Shown: piece after piece, positions 34,049 through 43,623 of the stretch
How the letters are laid out: each line of letters begins with the position of its first letter
Numbering within the stretch: the first letter of the stretch is position 1
Assembly: GCA_016192905.1 (NCBI GenBank)
Contig: JACPTG010000001.1
Coordinates: 545,005-609,004 of the forward strand
Length of the DNA: 64,000 bases
From: Candidatus Woesearchaeota archaeon
GTDB lineage: Archaea > Nanobdellota > Nanobdellia > Woesearchaeales > UBA10216
Direction of reading: 5' to 3'
Notes under the pieces: generated by a model
The model's database searches: none
What the model was told of the DNA's origin: nothing
What the model saw: only the letters and a program-made list of their open reading frames with translations
Translations under genes and position numbers: made by a program

Positions 34049-36750
34049 AGTCAGGCTACTACTTCAGCCTGGACGCCCTGCTGGGAGCCATGCTGCTAAT
34101 GCTTGGCCTCCTCATGCTATCATCAACATACATCAAGGAGGAGACTGCAACAACAACATACCTTGCCCAGGACACGCTCACGCTCATGTCAGGAATAAAA
34201 GTCAGCGAAATAAACAACAGCTACCTGACAGCGCTGATAGCCAACGGGACAGTCACAAACTCAAACATAACAGTCCTGGAGCAGATAGGGGCGCTCTGGG
34301 CTGAGAACAAGACAGACTACGCAAGGCAGCTAATAATGAACCTGACAGGAGAATTCATACCTGAGAATGTCGGGTTCGCAGTATACGCTGACAACGAGCT
34401 GATTTACAGCAACAACCTTTCACAGAAGTCAAGCCTCTACGTTACAAAAGCCCTGGTGTCAGGCATTTCAAAAGACAAGCCCTACAAGGGCTATTCCTCC
34501 AGAATGGCCCTCACAAGCGTCCAGGCAAGGACAACCAACTCCTACCTGTACTTCGGCGGTTTCACAGGAGAGGGGAACATAACGCAAAGAATGGAACTCC
34601 CACAAAAAATCACAAGCATAACAGAGGCGTACATCGAGGCTGAGTCAAGCAACAATTTTACTTTAATTATAAACTCGGCCGAATCAGGAAAATACACGAC
34701 CTCCGGCGGGGTTGGAAAGTGGAACATCAGCAGCGTCCAGAACTTCAGGAACGGGACAAACACAATAAAAATAGCCTTCAACGGGACTGGATACATATCA
34801 GGCGGCTTCCTAAAAGTGAAACTTACAACAGGGGAGCTTAATGACACAGAAGCAGGCTACTTCCAGACAACAGCAGCCAAAAGGGAATGGCTGCCAGGCA
34901 TTGAAGGTATTATAAACATCTACAGCTCAATCTACATACCAGGCAACATATCCACGATGACAGCACACCTGCACTACAACAGCCCATACCTGACTTTTAT
35001 GACAATAGGAAATTCCACAGTGTACAGCAGCCAGGCAGGAGGAGCTGTGACTGCAGACATCACCAACACTGAAATGGCGGCAAAGCTCAACTACACAGCC
35101 CTCGGCCAGAGGACAATCCCGCTGAGAATAGGCTCAGGAAGCGGAAACCAGACCATAACAGGAGCAGGCACAGCAGATGTTGTCCTTGCCAACGACCTAA
35201 GCGGCTCAATGGAATGGTGCTCGGGCACAATATGCTCAACCTCGGTCCTTGGGCCGCAAAAATACTGCAACACAATAGCCAACTACAGGCCTGAAAACGG
35301 AACATACTGCGACTGGTGGACAGAAAACTACACAATACCCGGACAAGGGCCTGTATGCAGCGGAAGATGGCATGCGCACTGCACCTCAAACGACAGCAGG
35401 AAAATAGACATAGCACTCAACGCCAGCAAGATATTCGGCAGCACAATCCTCGGCACAGCCGGAAACAGGCTGGGAGTGGTTGAATACACAAACCAATGGA
35501 ACGCGGTAATACCTGCAAACGGGACATGGACAAACAGGTATGCGCCATTCCCCGACAGCATAGCAGGAAGGGAAAACCTGACTGACAACCTGAGCATCAT
35601 AAACTCGCACATTGAAACATACATGGACGCATACTGGGGAACGTGCATATGCTGCGGAGTTGAGGCGTCGGTGGACATACTTACAAAGCTAAGCAACACC
35701 AGCAGGAAAAGAAGCATGGTTGTAATGAGCGACGGAGAGGCAACAGACAAATGCACAGGAGTCGGAACAGGAAACGCAAAGACAGACGCAATAGAAGCCG
35801 CCCAGGACGCATGCACGAACTACAACATAACAGTATACACAGTGGGATTCGGGACTGACGTGGACGCTGAAACCCTACAGGACATGGCAGCCTGCAACGG
35901 AAGCTACTACAACGCCACAAATGTAACACAGCTTGCCGAAGTATACAGGCAGATAGCAGGAGAGCTCGTAGCAATAAGCTACTCAGCGCAGCAGATAAAC
36001 ATAAGCGGAACAGGAAACACGAACACAACGCTATACGACGACTCATACATAGAAATAAACTACACGCCCGCCCAGACAGCAGAATTCAACAGGATACCTG
36101 TAACGCTTGAGACAGACAGGTTCGGGAACAACATCACAACAGGAACAGTGACAATCCCTGAAAACGCCACCATAACAGCGGCGAGAGTCACATCATACTC
36201 AGGAAACAAGTGGACAGACAACCTCACAGTAAACGGGCAAAAAGCCTTCTCCCTTTCTGACTGGGGAAACGACTATGTAACCCTCGGCGACCCGTTCATA
36301 GCAGACTCGCCGGCAAGCCTGCTGCACACAGGAGACAACGGCATACTGATAAAGACAGCGACAGGACCCGGCAACGCATCAGGAGGCTCGCCTGACAACA
36401 GGGCAATATACACGCTCAACATAGACACAACCACAAGCTACACGCAAAGCCAAAGCACATCAGAAGGATGCCACTGGCAACTCCAGTTTGAAGACGGAAG
36501 CAGCACCACCATCAAAATTCCCGCAGACTACTCCGGAACCAAGACATGCAACTACCAGACAGCAAGCTATTCAGCCACAGACTCAATAGACGTGTCGGCG
36601 TACTCGCTCTTCCAGAAGCTCGACCTTGAGAAAAACGGAAAGCTAAACATAATACTAAGCCAGGAAGACATTAACATAGAGACTGCAACAGTGCAGGGAG
36701 TACCCTCGCTATGGGGGCCTGCGGTGATAGAGGCAAGGGTATGGCAATGA
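34045..36750 (+). CDS. Large vWA-domain surface protein with pilin-like N-terminus
   Basis: About 901 residues from ATG 34045 (GGAGGG ahead of it), beginning MKSGYYFSLDALLGAMLLMLGLLML. Residues 100-370 are Thr/Asn/Ser-rich beta modules with many glycosylation sequons. The vWA domain starts near residue 380 with the MIDAS motif VLANDLSGSMEW (DxSxS), then VVMSDGEATD and YTVGFGTDVDAETL. It carries Cys clusters (WCSGTICST, CICCG). The C-terminal third is beta-rich without an anchor. It is probably an adhesin displayed via its pilin-like N-helix. The stop overlaps the next start. Confidence 0.82.
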   Translation: MKSGYYFSLDALLGAMLLMLGLLMLSSTYIKEETATTTYLAQDTLTLMSGIKVSEINNSYLTALIANGTVTNSNITVLEQIGALWAENKTDYARQLIMNLTGEFIPENVGFAVYADNELIYSNNLSQKSSLYVTKALVSGISKDKPYKGYSSRMALTSVQARTTNSYLYFGGFTGEGNITQRMELPQKITSITEAYIEAESSNNFTLIINSAESGKYTTSGGVGKWNISSVQNFRNGTNTIKIAFNGTGYISGGFLKVKLTTGELNDTEAGYFQTTAAKREWLPGIEGIINIYSSIYIPGNISTMTAHLHYNSPYLTFMTIGNSTVYSSQAGGAVTADITNTEMAAKLNYTALGQRTIPLRIGSGSGNQTITGAGTADVVLANDLSGSMEWCSGTICSTSVLGPQKYCNTIANYRPENGTYCDWWTENYTIPGQGPVCSGRWHAHCTSNDSRKIDIALNASKIFGSTILGTAGNRLGVVEYTNQWNAVIPANGTWTNRYAPFPDSIAGRENLTDNLSIINSHIETYMDAYWGTCICCGVEASVDILTKLSNTSRKRSMVVMSDGEATDKCTGVGTGNAKTDAIEAAQDACTNYNITVYTVGFGTDVDAETLQDMAACNGSYYNATNVTQLAEVYRQIAGELVAISYSAQQINISGTGNTNTTLYDDSYIEINYTPAQTAEFNRIPVTLETDRFGNNITTGTVTIPENATITAARVTSYSGNKWTDNLTVNGQKAFSLSDWGNDYVTLGDPFIADSPASLLHTGDNGILIKTATGPGNASGGSPDNRAIYTLNIDTTTSYTQSQSTSEGCHWQLQFEDGSSTTIKIPADYSGTKTCNYQTASYSATDSIDVSAYSLFQKLDLEKNGKLNIILSQEDINIETATVQGVPSLWGPAVIEARVWQ

Positions 36751-37853
36751 AGTGGCAAATCAAGTTTAAGAAACAAAGGGCAGGCAACAGCAATGGTTGG
36801 ACGCGCTGCGGCGCTCTCGCCACCCCGGATGGGGCATCCCCCGGCTCGCCAACATTGTTGCCTGCCCATAGGATTAACAAGCCAAACTGCGCCTCAATGA
36901 AAAAGCCCGCCTTATACAAGAAAGCAGCCTTCTTCACGATAACAGCAGCAATACTCCTCCTTGCGCTGGCAGTCACAATATCATACCAGACCAAGTACAG
37001 GCCAACAGACAGGGCAGTATCAGACGCCAGGATAAGCACGCTCAACGAATTCACCAAGACAGTCAAGGACGACATGGAAAGAGGCCTCTACATCAGCTCA
37101 TTCCGCGCCATAATGAGCATGGAGGAGTTCATAACCACAAAAGGAACCCTGCTGAACGACAGCAAACTGAGCTTCAGGGAAGCGGTAACAATCGGAACCA
37201 TAAGCAACCAGTCAATGAGCCTGATGCAGCAGTCAACATTCCCTGACTGGGTGGCAAGGATAAACTCCAAGGCAACTGAAACAGGGCTCATCGCCAACTT
37301 CTCAGTGAACAGCCTGGAAATAAGCCACAAAAACCCCTGGACGCTGCTTATAGAGTCAAACATAAGCGCAAACATAACAGACAACATAGGCACTGCCTCC
37401 TTCATCTTCAACGAGACAATAAAGGCAGAGATAAGCATAACAGGGCTGGAAGACCCCACATTCAGCAGCCACACCCAGGGAAAGATAATAAGGACAGTAA
37501 ACGGGACGACCTATGAGGGGAACTACGCAAGCGGAACAGACACCACAAACCTGAGAAAACACATAGACGGGAATTACTATGCGAACAGCACATCAGCGCC
37601 CAGCTTCCTGATGAGGCTGGAAGGCAACTACAACAGCTCAGCATACGGAATAGAAAGCTTTGTAAGCGTGCCAGACCTCCAGCAAAAAGGAATAACGCAA
37701 TACAAAAGGAGCATGATAGACTACGTGTACTTCGGAAACCTGTCAACAAGCGGACTCTACAAGATAAACAACACCTATGAGCCATGGCTCATAATAGACG
37801 AAGCACACCTGGACAAATACCAGGTCAGGAGCATAGCCAGCCAGATGGGGTAA
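36747..37853 (+). CDS. Membrane-anchored surface protein of the pilin cluster
   Basis: Read from ATG 36747 (overlapping the upstream TGA) it has 368 residues. The conserved-looking protein begins at ATG 36898 (MKKPALYKKAAFFTITAAILLLALAVTISY) with a TM helix and an ectodomain rich in Asn/Thr/Ser and sequons. The first 50 codons pass in frame through a large palindrome (36778-36867) and have an atypical composition, so either start is possible. It ends IASQMG. No family is recognised; it is placed as the last subunit of the surface operon. Confidence 0.72.
   Translation: MKWQIKFKKQRAGNSNGWTRCGALATPDGASPGSPTLLPAHRINKPNCASMKKPALYKKAAFFTITAAILLLALAVTISYQTKYRPTDRAVSDARISTLNEFTKTVKDDMERGLYISSFRAIMSMEEFITTKGTLLNDSKLSFREAVTIGTISNQSMSLMQQSTFPDWVARINSKATETGLIANFSVNSLEISHKNPWTLLIESNISANITDNIGTASFIFNETIKAEISITGLEDPTFSSHTQGKIIRTVNGTTYEGNYASGTDTTNLRKHIDGNYYANSTSAPSFLMRLEGNYNSSAYGIESFVSVPDLQQKGITQYKRSMIDYVYFGNLSTSGLYKINNTYEPWLIIDEAHLDKYQVRSIASQMG
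36778..36867. repeat. 90-bp palindromic element
   Basis: The ends GGGCAGGCAACA-gc-AATG-g-TTGG and CCAACATTGTTGCCTGCCC pair over 19 bases with 3 unpaired. Inside, GCGC-TGCG-GCGC and GGATG-GGG-CATCC form two further hairpins. The element keeps the surrounding frame open (90 = 30 codons). It looks like a small inserted structured repeat. Confidence 0.6.
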
Positions 37854-37857
37854 AGAA

Positions 37858-38265
37858 ATGGGACTAGCGGAACTTGCCAGGGAGTATATCCAGCAAACCA
37901 AGGTATGGTTTGAGCTTTACGAGGGGAGAGGCATTGGAGGGCTTTACATTGCAAACAGGGTTTATGCCCACCCCATACTGTTCATGCAGCCGCATCTGGG
38001 CGGCGCAAAGCTGTTCATACAAGGCAGCAGGGGAGGAAACCTGTCCGGGATAGACATATCAGAATTACAGGATGAAATCAGAATAATCTGGACAGAAGAC
38101 GACCTGATGCAGACCTTCCTGGCCAACTACGCAAAACCATTACCGGAACAGGAGGATGAAGTAACCGGGCCTTACCTGACAGCCCCGAAAACTGAAATTG
38201 AAGCCGTAGTTGCGGCTGCATACAAGACAGTGATTGAGAACACAAAGCCTATGGCTGTGCTGTAA
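37858..38265 (+). CDS. Hypothetical protein
   Basis: 135 residues, soluble, no signal peptide. Sequence features: an aromatic N-terminal helix (LAREYIQQTKVWFELYEG), Gly-rich middle (HLGGAKLFIQGSRGGN) and an acidic patch (PEQEDEV). It starts 4 bases after the surface operon's last gene and converges with the secretion genes on the other strand, ending 6 bases away. Function unknown. Confidence 0.7.
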   Translation: MGLAELAREYIQQTKVWFELYEGRGIGGLYIANRVYAHPILFMQPHLGGAKLFIQGSRGGNLSGIDISELQDEIRIIWTEDDLMQTFLANYAKPLPEQEDEVTGPYLTAPKTEIEAVVAAAYKTVIENTKPMAVL

Positions 38266-38271
38266 CAATGC

Positions 38272-39414
38272 CTAAAACAGCCCCTTGAACAGGAAATTGA
38301 AGGCAAAGGTTGAGGCAAAGTAAAGCGACAGGGTGATTCCTACAAACACCGGAAAGTAACCCAGACCGGAGCGGACATCACCCTTCCTGATTGTGGCCAC
38401 AATAGCCGCGGAAAAGAAGGAAGTAATTATCAGGCTGACAACAGCAAAGATTGTAAAGTCAGTCTGTGATATGGAACTAGGGGAGAAGTTAAATGAAAAG
38501 CCAAGGCCAGGAGTCTTCTGAAGCTCAGCGAAATTAACCCTGCCCATGATGTCCTTAATGACATTCAGGAACTGGCCTGACAGCGCGAAAAGGATAGGGG
38601 AAGCGACAACAGTCGCAAAACCTATGAAGATGGCGTAAGTGGTGACGTTGGCTGACATCTCCTTCTTCATAATCTGATTCTCCTTGATGTTGTCAGCAAT
38701 CTTGTTAAGCACATCACCAATCTCGCCGCCGGCATTATAGCTCTCAATCAGCAGGTTCATCGCCCGCTTAAGCACCAGCGAATCATACTTGTCAGTAAAC
38801 CGCTTAAGGGCGGCCTCAAGGTCCTCGCCAGCCATTGTTTCCTTGGCCACCATCTCAATCTCATTAGCCAACACGCCGAACCTTGGCCTGACCGCGTACC
38901 AGAGCGCCTTGTCAATAGTCATGCCAGCGCGGATGTTAGCCGAGGTAAGCTGAAGAAAGTCAGGCAGAACCTCCTCAATGCCAACACGCCTCTTGAAAAT
39001 CCTCAAGTCAAGCATGACATAAAGCAGCAGCCAAACCAGGAAAAGAATAGCGGCGAAGACAAAAACCCAGATTACAGCCATCACCACAGTCACGTATAAA
39101 AGGCCTATCTTCAGGTCAGTTGAAAACCTGTAAACAAAATAGGCGGAAATTATGAAATTCAAAAAAACTGCCAGCCTGAAAATGTAAACAGGAATCCTTG
39201 CACTGGCCTGAAACCCTGCACGCTCAAGATAATACTTGACAAGAAAAATCCGCCTTGGCTGCTTCCTACGAATAATCTCCCTGCGGTCAAGCCTCTTGAA
39301 GTCTGTTTCCCTTGAAACCTTCCTGAAGCCCTTTAGAATCCCCCCGCTGCCAAAAAACCTCTGCAGGAAGGCCTTTTTTGGAGTTTCGGACTTCGGAGCT
39401 TCAGCCATAATCAT
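38272..39414 (-). CDS. Type II/IV secretion F-domain membrane protein (TadC/FlaJ-like), subunit 1
   Basis: 380 residues with hydrophobic segments near 75-97, 100-130, 260-285, 315-340 and 350-375. The T2SSF domain lies between: LQLTSANIRAGMTIDKALWYAVRPRFG and AMNLLIESYNAGGEIGDVLNKIADNI, the helical core that docks on the secretion ATPase. The 70-residue basic N-terminus is cytoplasmic. The start overlaps the stop of the paired F-domain gene (ATGA); MAEAPKS at 39408 is an alternative start. It forms the pilus/secretion platform with the next gene. Confidence 0.88.
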   Translation of the reverse strand: MIMAEAPKSETPKKAFLQRFFGSGGILKGFRKVSRETDFKRLDRREIIRRKQPRRIFLVKYYLERAGFQASARIPVYIFRLAVFLNFIISAYFVYRFSTDLKIGLLYVTVVMAVIWVFVFAAILFLVWLLLYVMLDLRIFKRRVGIEEVLPDFLQLTSANIRAGMTIDKALWYAVRPRFGVLANEIEMVAKETMAGEDLEAALKRFTDKYDSLVLKRAMNLLIESYNAGGEIGDVLNKIADNIKENQIMKKEMSANVTTYAIFIGFATVVASPILFALSGQFLNVIKDIMGRVNFAELQKTPGLGFSFNFSPSSISQTDFTIFAVVSLIITSFFSAAIVATIRKGDVRSGLGYFPVFVGITLSLYFASTFAFNFLFKGLF

Positions 39415-40226
39415 ACCTCCACCGAGGGCCTTGAAGACTTGATAATCATCAGGAACATCAGCTGAATAGCGCCCACAAGGCCGGCAATTGCCAGCAATGC
39501 GCCAATGTCAAGGCTAAGGGAGAGGAAAGAGGCGGTAATGACAAGCATGATAAGCCCAATCGACGGCATGATAACCGCAATAATGAGGTAAAACATGGCC
39601 AATGGGTTAAGCTTCCTTCCATACTCCCTAATCTCAATCACCTGCTCCTTGGCAATTTGGTCAACGGTTGCGTTAATGCTCAGCGAAATATCCGATCCAG
39701 TCCTCATGGAGTTGAGAATCTGCCAGAGCAGCTTCCTGAAATTGGCAGAAGGCGTGAACTCAATCTGCTCATTCAACGCCTCCTCCATAGGGATGCCCAG
39801 GTCAACCTTGTCAATAATCTCCTGGAAATACTTCCCAGTGGTTTCATAGTTCAGGGCCACAGCCCGCATGGCATTATAGACAGGAACGCCGGACTTCATC
39901 TCAATAACAAGAAAGCGGCCTGCAAACACAATCTCCCTGTTAATCTCCTTCTCCTTCCTCATAATGATAACATCAGGCGCCTTAAGGAAATAGGCGAAGG
40001 TGAGAATGAACATCAAAGGGGCAAGGAAGAAAACGGCCTTCTCCAGGACATTAAGCTGTGTCAAAAGCACGCCTGTGACCAGCATCAGGCCGGTTGTAAG
40101 GTAAAAGGCAGACATCGCGGTCTTCTGCACAAACACAGCAGGCTCATCCATAAAGCCTGCCTGCCTCAGCTTAAGCCCGATGCCAGGCAGCTTGCTGGCG
40201 ATAATCCTGAAGACGGTTGCAGTCAT
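39411..40226 (-). CDS. Type II/IV secretion F-domain membrane protein, subunit 2
   Basis: 271 residues: TM helices near 35-58, 64-82, 205-228 and 235-260, and the F-domain FAGRFLVIEMKSGVPVYNAMRAVALNY plus LLWQILNSMRTGSDISLSINATVDQI. It precedes its partner with an ATGA overlap. Two consecutive F-domain proteins are typical of the archaeal Tad-like system. The cognate ATPase is at 43624-45138, separated by three AT-richer genes. Confidence 0.88.
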   Translation of the reverse strand: MTATVFRIIASKLPGIGLKLRQAGFMDEPAVFVQKTAMSAFYLTTGLMLVTGVLLTQLNVLEKAVFFLAPLMFILTFAYFLKAPDVIIMRKEKEINREIVFAGRFLVIEMKSGVPVYNAMRAVALNYETTGKYFQEIIDKVDLGIPMEEALNEQIEFTPSANFRKLLWQILNSMRTGSDISLSINATVDQIAKEQVIEIREYGRKLNPLAMFYLIIAVIMPSIGLIMLVITASFLSLSLDIGALLAIAGLVGAIQLMFLMIIKSSRPSVEV

Positions 40227-40237
40227 TTTCGCATGCT

Positions 40238-42244
40238 TTATTGTTTTGTATTGTTGATTAGATTGCTTACCATATGGGTTATATCTGATGTCGTTGAGCC
40301 TGAAATTTCCAAAGTATATAAAGCAGGTGTTAGATTAAACATGCTTACGGCTGTATCGGAGCCAGCTAAATAATTAAATGCCCACCTTTGGTTGCCTGCA
40401 ATTGCAACTCTGTCGAATCTGCCTGTCGCTTGCGAATTGCTTAAATTTCTAGCATACAATTGTTGATCTGTTTGCTTGGTTGCAGAAGTGCCTAAAACAC
40501 TACTATTAATACCCCGTTCTATTGCAATCCTAGCGTCGGCCTCGCTTATAACTTGTTGCACAGTTTCATTTTGGCCAAAAGAAAGAATTGGCTTTTTATC
40601 AAACCATGCCCAGGTTTCATGAACAGCACTGGTGGTGTTGCCTGTTAATCCAATATATACGTTTACTTGGTTTAGATTCCATCTATATTGATTATGGAAG
40701 GCAGTTGTAGCAATGGTCACCTGAGGATCAGACGCGTCTGATTCTCTGTCGTAGGTGGTTGAACTGTTTGTCTTTGCCAAACTTTGAGCCCATGACGCAT
40801 TCCAATACATATGCGCCTTGTAACCAAATTTATCCTTGCCGCACGCAAAAATGCCTGCATTATCCCTCACAGCAGCGCTTTCACCATGGCTTATTTGAAC
40901 CAGCCCATTGTTATCCCTATAAAATGTTGAGGAAGATGACGCCGTGCCATCACCACATATAACATACATTCCATCATCAGCATCGCCATTAAATCCTGAA
41001 AAAACAACTCTGCTCCAGTTGTTATATGCTGAAAATATGAATCTTGCGCTATAGTCAGCTACACCCTCCACGCTGTTCGTACAGTTAAGCCACTTAACCA
41101 CAGTTCCATTGATACCTGAGAATTGACAGCTCCCAATGCTTCCATGCAACCGACTTGTAGTGTTGCTTTCAATGACTCCCGTACCCCAAAATCCGGTTGC
41201 AGTGCTAAAATTATCATCAAAATCTTCAATAACACTACCTTTAAACATGAATCTATGCCCGCCAACAACCAAGCTGGCAGGACTGACTGAGGAGAAATCC
41301 GTTGCAAAACTTATTGGGTTGGCATCGGCATTGCCCCAATAAATATAGAAGGAATCGTTTCCATTTGCCGTTAAATTAACTATGGGCACCAAACAAGCCC
41401 AATCTGTACCGTTGCTTATAATCTCGAAAGGCACCGTCGCATTTGTGGAATTATCGAGTATTCTTACATCAGCCGAATTGGGCTTTAAATTATTCAGCCC
41501 CGTGAAATTTATGCACTCCTGTCGGGCACTTCCGCCATCCATTAATCCAAGCGGATAATTAATCCTTTTAGTATTATTGCTTTCATTAACATAAAATGGC
41601 TTTCGATAATCCCAGCCCGTAAGCCAAGCAGCATACTCAGAAAAATACATGCCGCGATAACCTATAATGTTATCGATGCTCACCGAATTGCCACCAAATG
41701 CGGCCGGATATGTTCCCATTATTCTAATATCATAACATTTACCGGCCTCGAAAATGAATCCCGAGTAGTTAAAGTCACGCCAGTCATACTCCTCGACCTG
41801 CCTTTGCATTTGAATTTCTGTACAGTTTTTATTCAAAATCGAAATAATCGTGTCATTTTCGAGAATTGTTTCTTGATTGAACGGGTTGCATAGCGATTGT
41901 GAAATATTGCGCAGGCCACTTAGATTATGGCGCATTTCAATGCCCCAGCTGGTCAATTTGCTGCTATTTACTATGAAACTTACATTAAAATCATTAGCAT
42001 TTGCTGGCCTAAAGTCGGATGTATCAGGGTTGCAAATCCTATACCAAGTGCTACCGCCAGTAATATCCGCATGATTTTGAATTATTTGTACATACTCTGC
42101 CCTTCCAAATTGACCAGACTCATTGGTTATGTGTTGGTGAACATAGGCGGGAGGGTCTGGGCTAAAGGAATATATGCTAGGGGTCATAACAACAAAAGAT
42201 AGCAGTACAGCAACCATTATCAGATATTTATTTTTGGTCAGCAT
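40238..42244 (-). CDS. Secreted DUF2341-type surface protein
   Basis: 668 residues with a signal peptide (LIMVAVLLSFVVMTPSIYS). Residues about 200-310 match DUF2341-like features: GWDYRKPFYVNES, ADVRILDNS, VPFEIISNG, CLVPIV, DSFYIYWGNADA. A concanavalin/LamG-like beta region follows (ARFIFSAYNNWSRVVFSG). The C-terminus ends in a hydrophobic-poor helix. More than 25 Asn-x-Ser/Thr sites suggest glycosylation. Codon use is more AT-rich than in the flanking secretion genes, which suggests a recent or variable gene; it may be cargo of the adjacent system. Confidence 0.82.
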   Translation of the reverse strand: MLTKNKYLIMVAVLLSFVVMTPSIYSFSPDPPAYVHQHITNESGQFGRAEYVQIIQNHADITGGSTWYRICNPDTSDFRPANANDFNVSFIVNSSKLTSWGIEMRHNLSGLRNISQSLCNPFNQETILENDTIISILNKNCTEIQMQRQVEEYDWRDFNYSGFIFEAGKCYDIRIMGTYPAAFGGNSVSIDNIIGYRGMYFSEYAAWLTGWDYRKPFYVNESNNTKRINYPLGLMDGGSARQECINFTGLNNLKPNSADVRILDNSTNATVPFEIISNGTDWACLVPIVNLTANGNDSFYIYWGNADANPISFATDFSSVSPASLVVGGHRFMFKGSVIEDFDDNFSTATGFWGTGVIESNTTSRLHGSIGSCQFSGINGTVVKWLNCTNSVEGVADYSARFIFSAYNNWSRVVFSGFNGDADDGMYVICGDGTASSSSTFYRDNNGLVQISHGESAAVRDNAGIFACGKDKFGYKAHMYWNASWAQSLAKTNSSTTYDRESDASDPQVTIATTAFHNQYRWNLNQVNVYIGLTGNTTSAVHETWAWFDKKPILSFGQNETVQQVISEADARIAIERGINSSVLGTSATKQTDQQLYARNLSNSQATGRFDRVAIAGNQRWAFNYLAGSDTAVSMFNLTPALYTLEISGSTTSDITHMVSNLINNTKQ

Positions 42245-42992
42245 TTTTAATTTTACTTATGATCGAACCTATTAGGGCACCTATCGCTCCATATATAAAT
42301 GGGGATAAGAATATTGAATAGAGACATAAAGCCGGATGACCTTCTTTTAAAATAGCCATTGGGAAAAAACACAGCGGTATCGCTATGATTGCTAAAATTT
42401 GCTCTAATATTTCTCCAAATAGACTACCTAAAAATAAATTAGTTCTTATAAAATTAGTAAAAATAAAACTGATAACTAATGTAAACAGAAACATAATTAT
42501 AAAACCTTTTTGCCAATAAGTCAAATTTTTCCATAACCTATTCCACCCGTTTTTCATTTTAGCTTTAAACTTTAAGAATTTCTTACCAACCCACAGATAA
42601 AAGGAAACTCCCAATAGAGAAAAAAATAGTCCATTTAAGTAAGGGCCTTCACGAGGTTCGCAAATTGGCCATTGGCATGTATGAAATAATGATGAAAACT
42701 TATATATTATCGAATAAAATGGGAATGAGAAAAGGCCATAGCTAACTAGATAGGCTAAAAACCCAAAAGCAAACAAAACCGTGAATAGAAAAAAAATAAT
42801 TAAAACCTTACTAAAAAGCAGTTCCCGATGGAATAATAAAGGAAAAAACAAGCCACTAAAGAAGATGAGCACGAGGAACATATCCACTAAAAAGACATTG
42901 TTTCTAAGCCTAATGAATCCTACAATTGAGGAAATAACCATAAGTATAACTCCAATAGCAAATGGGTCTACCTTTATTGCATTATTATTCAT
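42228..42992 (-). CDS. AT-rich multi-pass membrane protein
   Basis: 254 residues with about seven hydrophobic segments (FAIGVILMVISSIVGFI; VFLVDMFLVLIFFSGLFFPLLF; VLIIFFLFTVLFAFGFLAYLV; and others) rich in Phe and Ile. It is unrecognised. Its 3' end overlaps the DUF2341 gene by 17 bases, so the two are likely co-expressed. A Cys pair (HTCQWPICEP) sits in one extracytoplasmic loop. Low GC supports a different origin from the tad-like genes. Confidence 0.72.
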   Translation of the reverse strand: MNNNAIKVDPFAIGVILMVISSIVGFIRLRNNVFLVDMFLVLIFFSGLFFPLLFHRELLFSKVLIIFFLFTVLFAFGFLAYLVSYGLFSFPFYSIIYKFSSLFHTCQWPICEPREGPYLNGLFFSLLGVSFYLWVGKKFLKFKAKMKNGWNRLWKNLTYWQKGFIIMFLFTLVISFIFTNFIRTNLFLGSLFGEILEQILAIIAIPLCFFPMAILKEGHPALCLYSIFLSPFIYGAIGALIGSIISKIKNADQK

Positions 42993-42993
42993 T

Positions 42994-43551
42994 TTAGTCT
43001 TCAGTATTCAAGCTTAAGTTAACAATTTCATAGGCATCGAAATGCAAATTGCAGAATCTTCTGGAGCCGCAATAGTCGAACATAATTGAATTTACTTTTA
43101 TATGGAATGCCCCATTTACCGTATAACTGGAAACATTATCAGTGAGTCCTGGTTTAAATTCATGAAGGCCTCCTGTGGCTTTGCCATTAACGCGGAAAAA
43201 GCAGGCTTGCTCGTTCCAATTGCAGAGAACTAAATCTATTGCATACTTTTGGCCTGCGACTTCAACGCCGCGGATATTGTCTTGGACATTACCGCTTTTT
43301 AGGATGTATTGCTTGGTTTCACCTGGAAGAAGGCGCTCGTAGGGAATGTCGGCAAAATAGTTGTTGGCCTTCAAATAGTTCTGCACATCAGGATTTGCCA
43401 TATCAAAGCCAGCAATAGGAGCAATATTATTAGGCAAGGAAGGGGGCTGAGAGGCTGCAAACACGATTAAAGATGTAGCTGCGGCTAAAAAGCAGACTAC
43501 AAGAAAAACAGCATAAGGACTACTTGCCCCTCTTTTCTCCGTAAAAACCAC
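42994..43551 (-). CDS. Secreted or anchored hypothetical protein
   Basis: 185 residues with an N-terminal hydrophobic segment (YAVFLVVCFLAAATSLIVFAAS, 13-34) and a beta-rich ectodomain holding two Cys pairs (LCNWNEQACFF; DYCGSRRFCNLHFD). Disulfide bonding outside the cell is likely. It is one base from the membrane protein gene. Family unknown; likely part of the same surface module. Confidence 0.72.
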   Translation of the reverse strand: MVFTEKRGASSPYAVFLVVCFLAAATSLIVFAASQPPSLPNNIAPIAGFDMANPDVQNYLKANNYFADIPYERLLPGETKQYILKSGNVQDNIRGVEVAGQKYAIDLVLCNWNEQACFFRVNGKATGGLHEFKPGLTDNVSSYTVNGAFHIKVNSIMFDYCGSRRFCNLHFDAYEIVNLSLNTED

Positions 43552-43623
43552 CCCTATGGATATCCTACTCTCCTCTTGTTATTAAAGCTTGCTAAATATG
43601 AAAAGAAATTGTTGAAAACTGGT

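Noticed and set aside
39657-40373. Plus-strand open frame of 238 codons across the second F-domain gene
   Set aside because: It is antisense to a well-supported T2SSF protein and has biased, low-complexity-like composition without family features.
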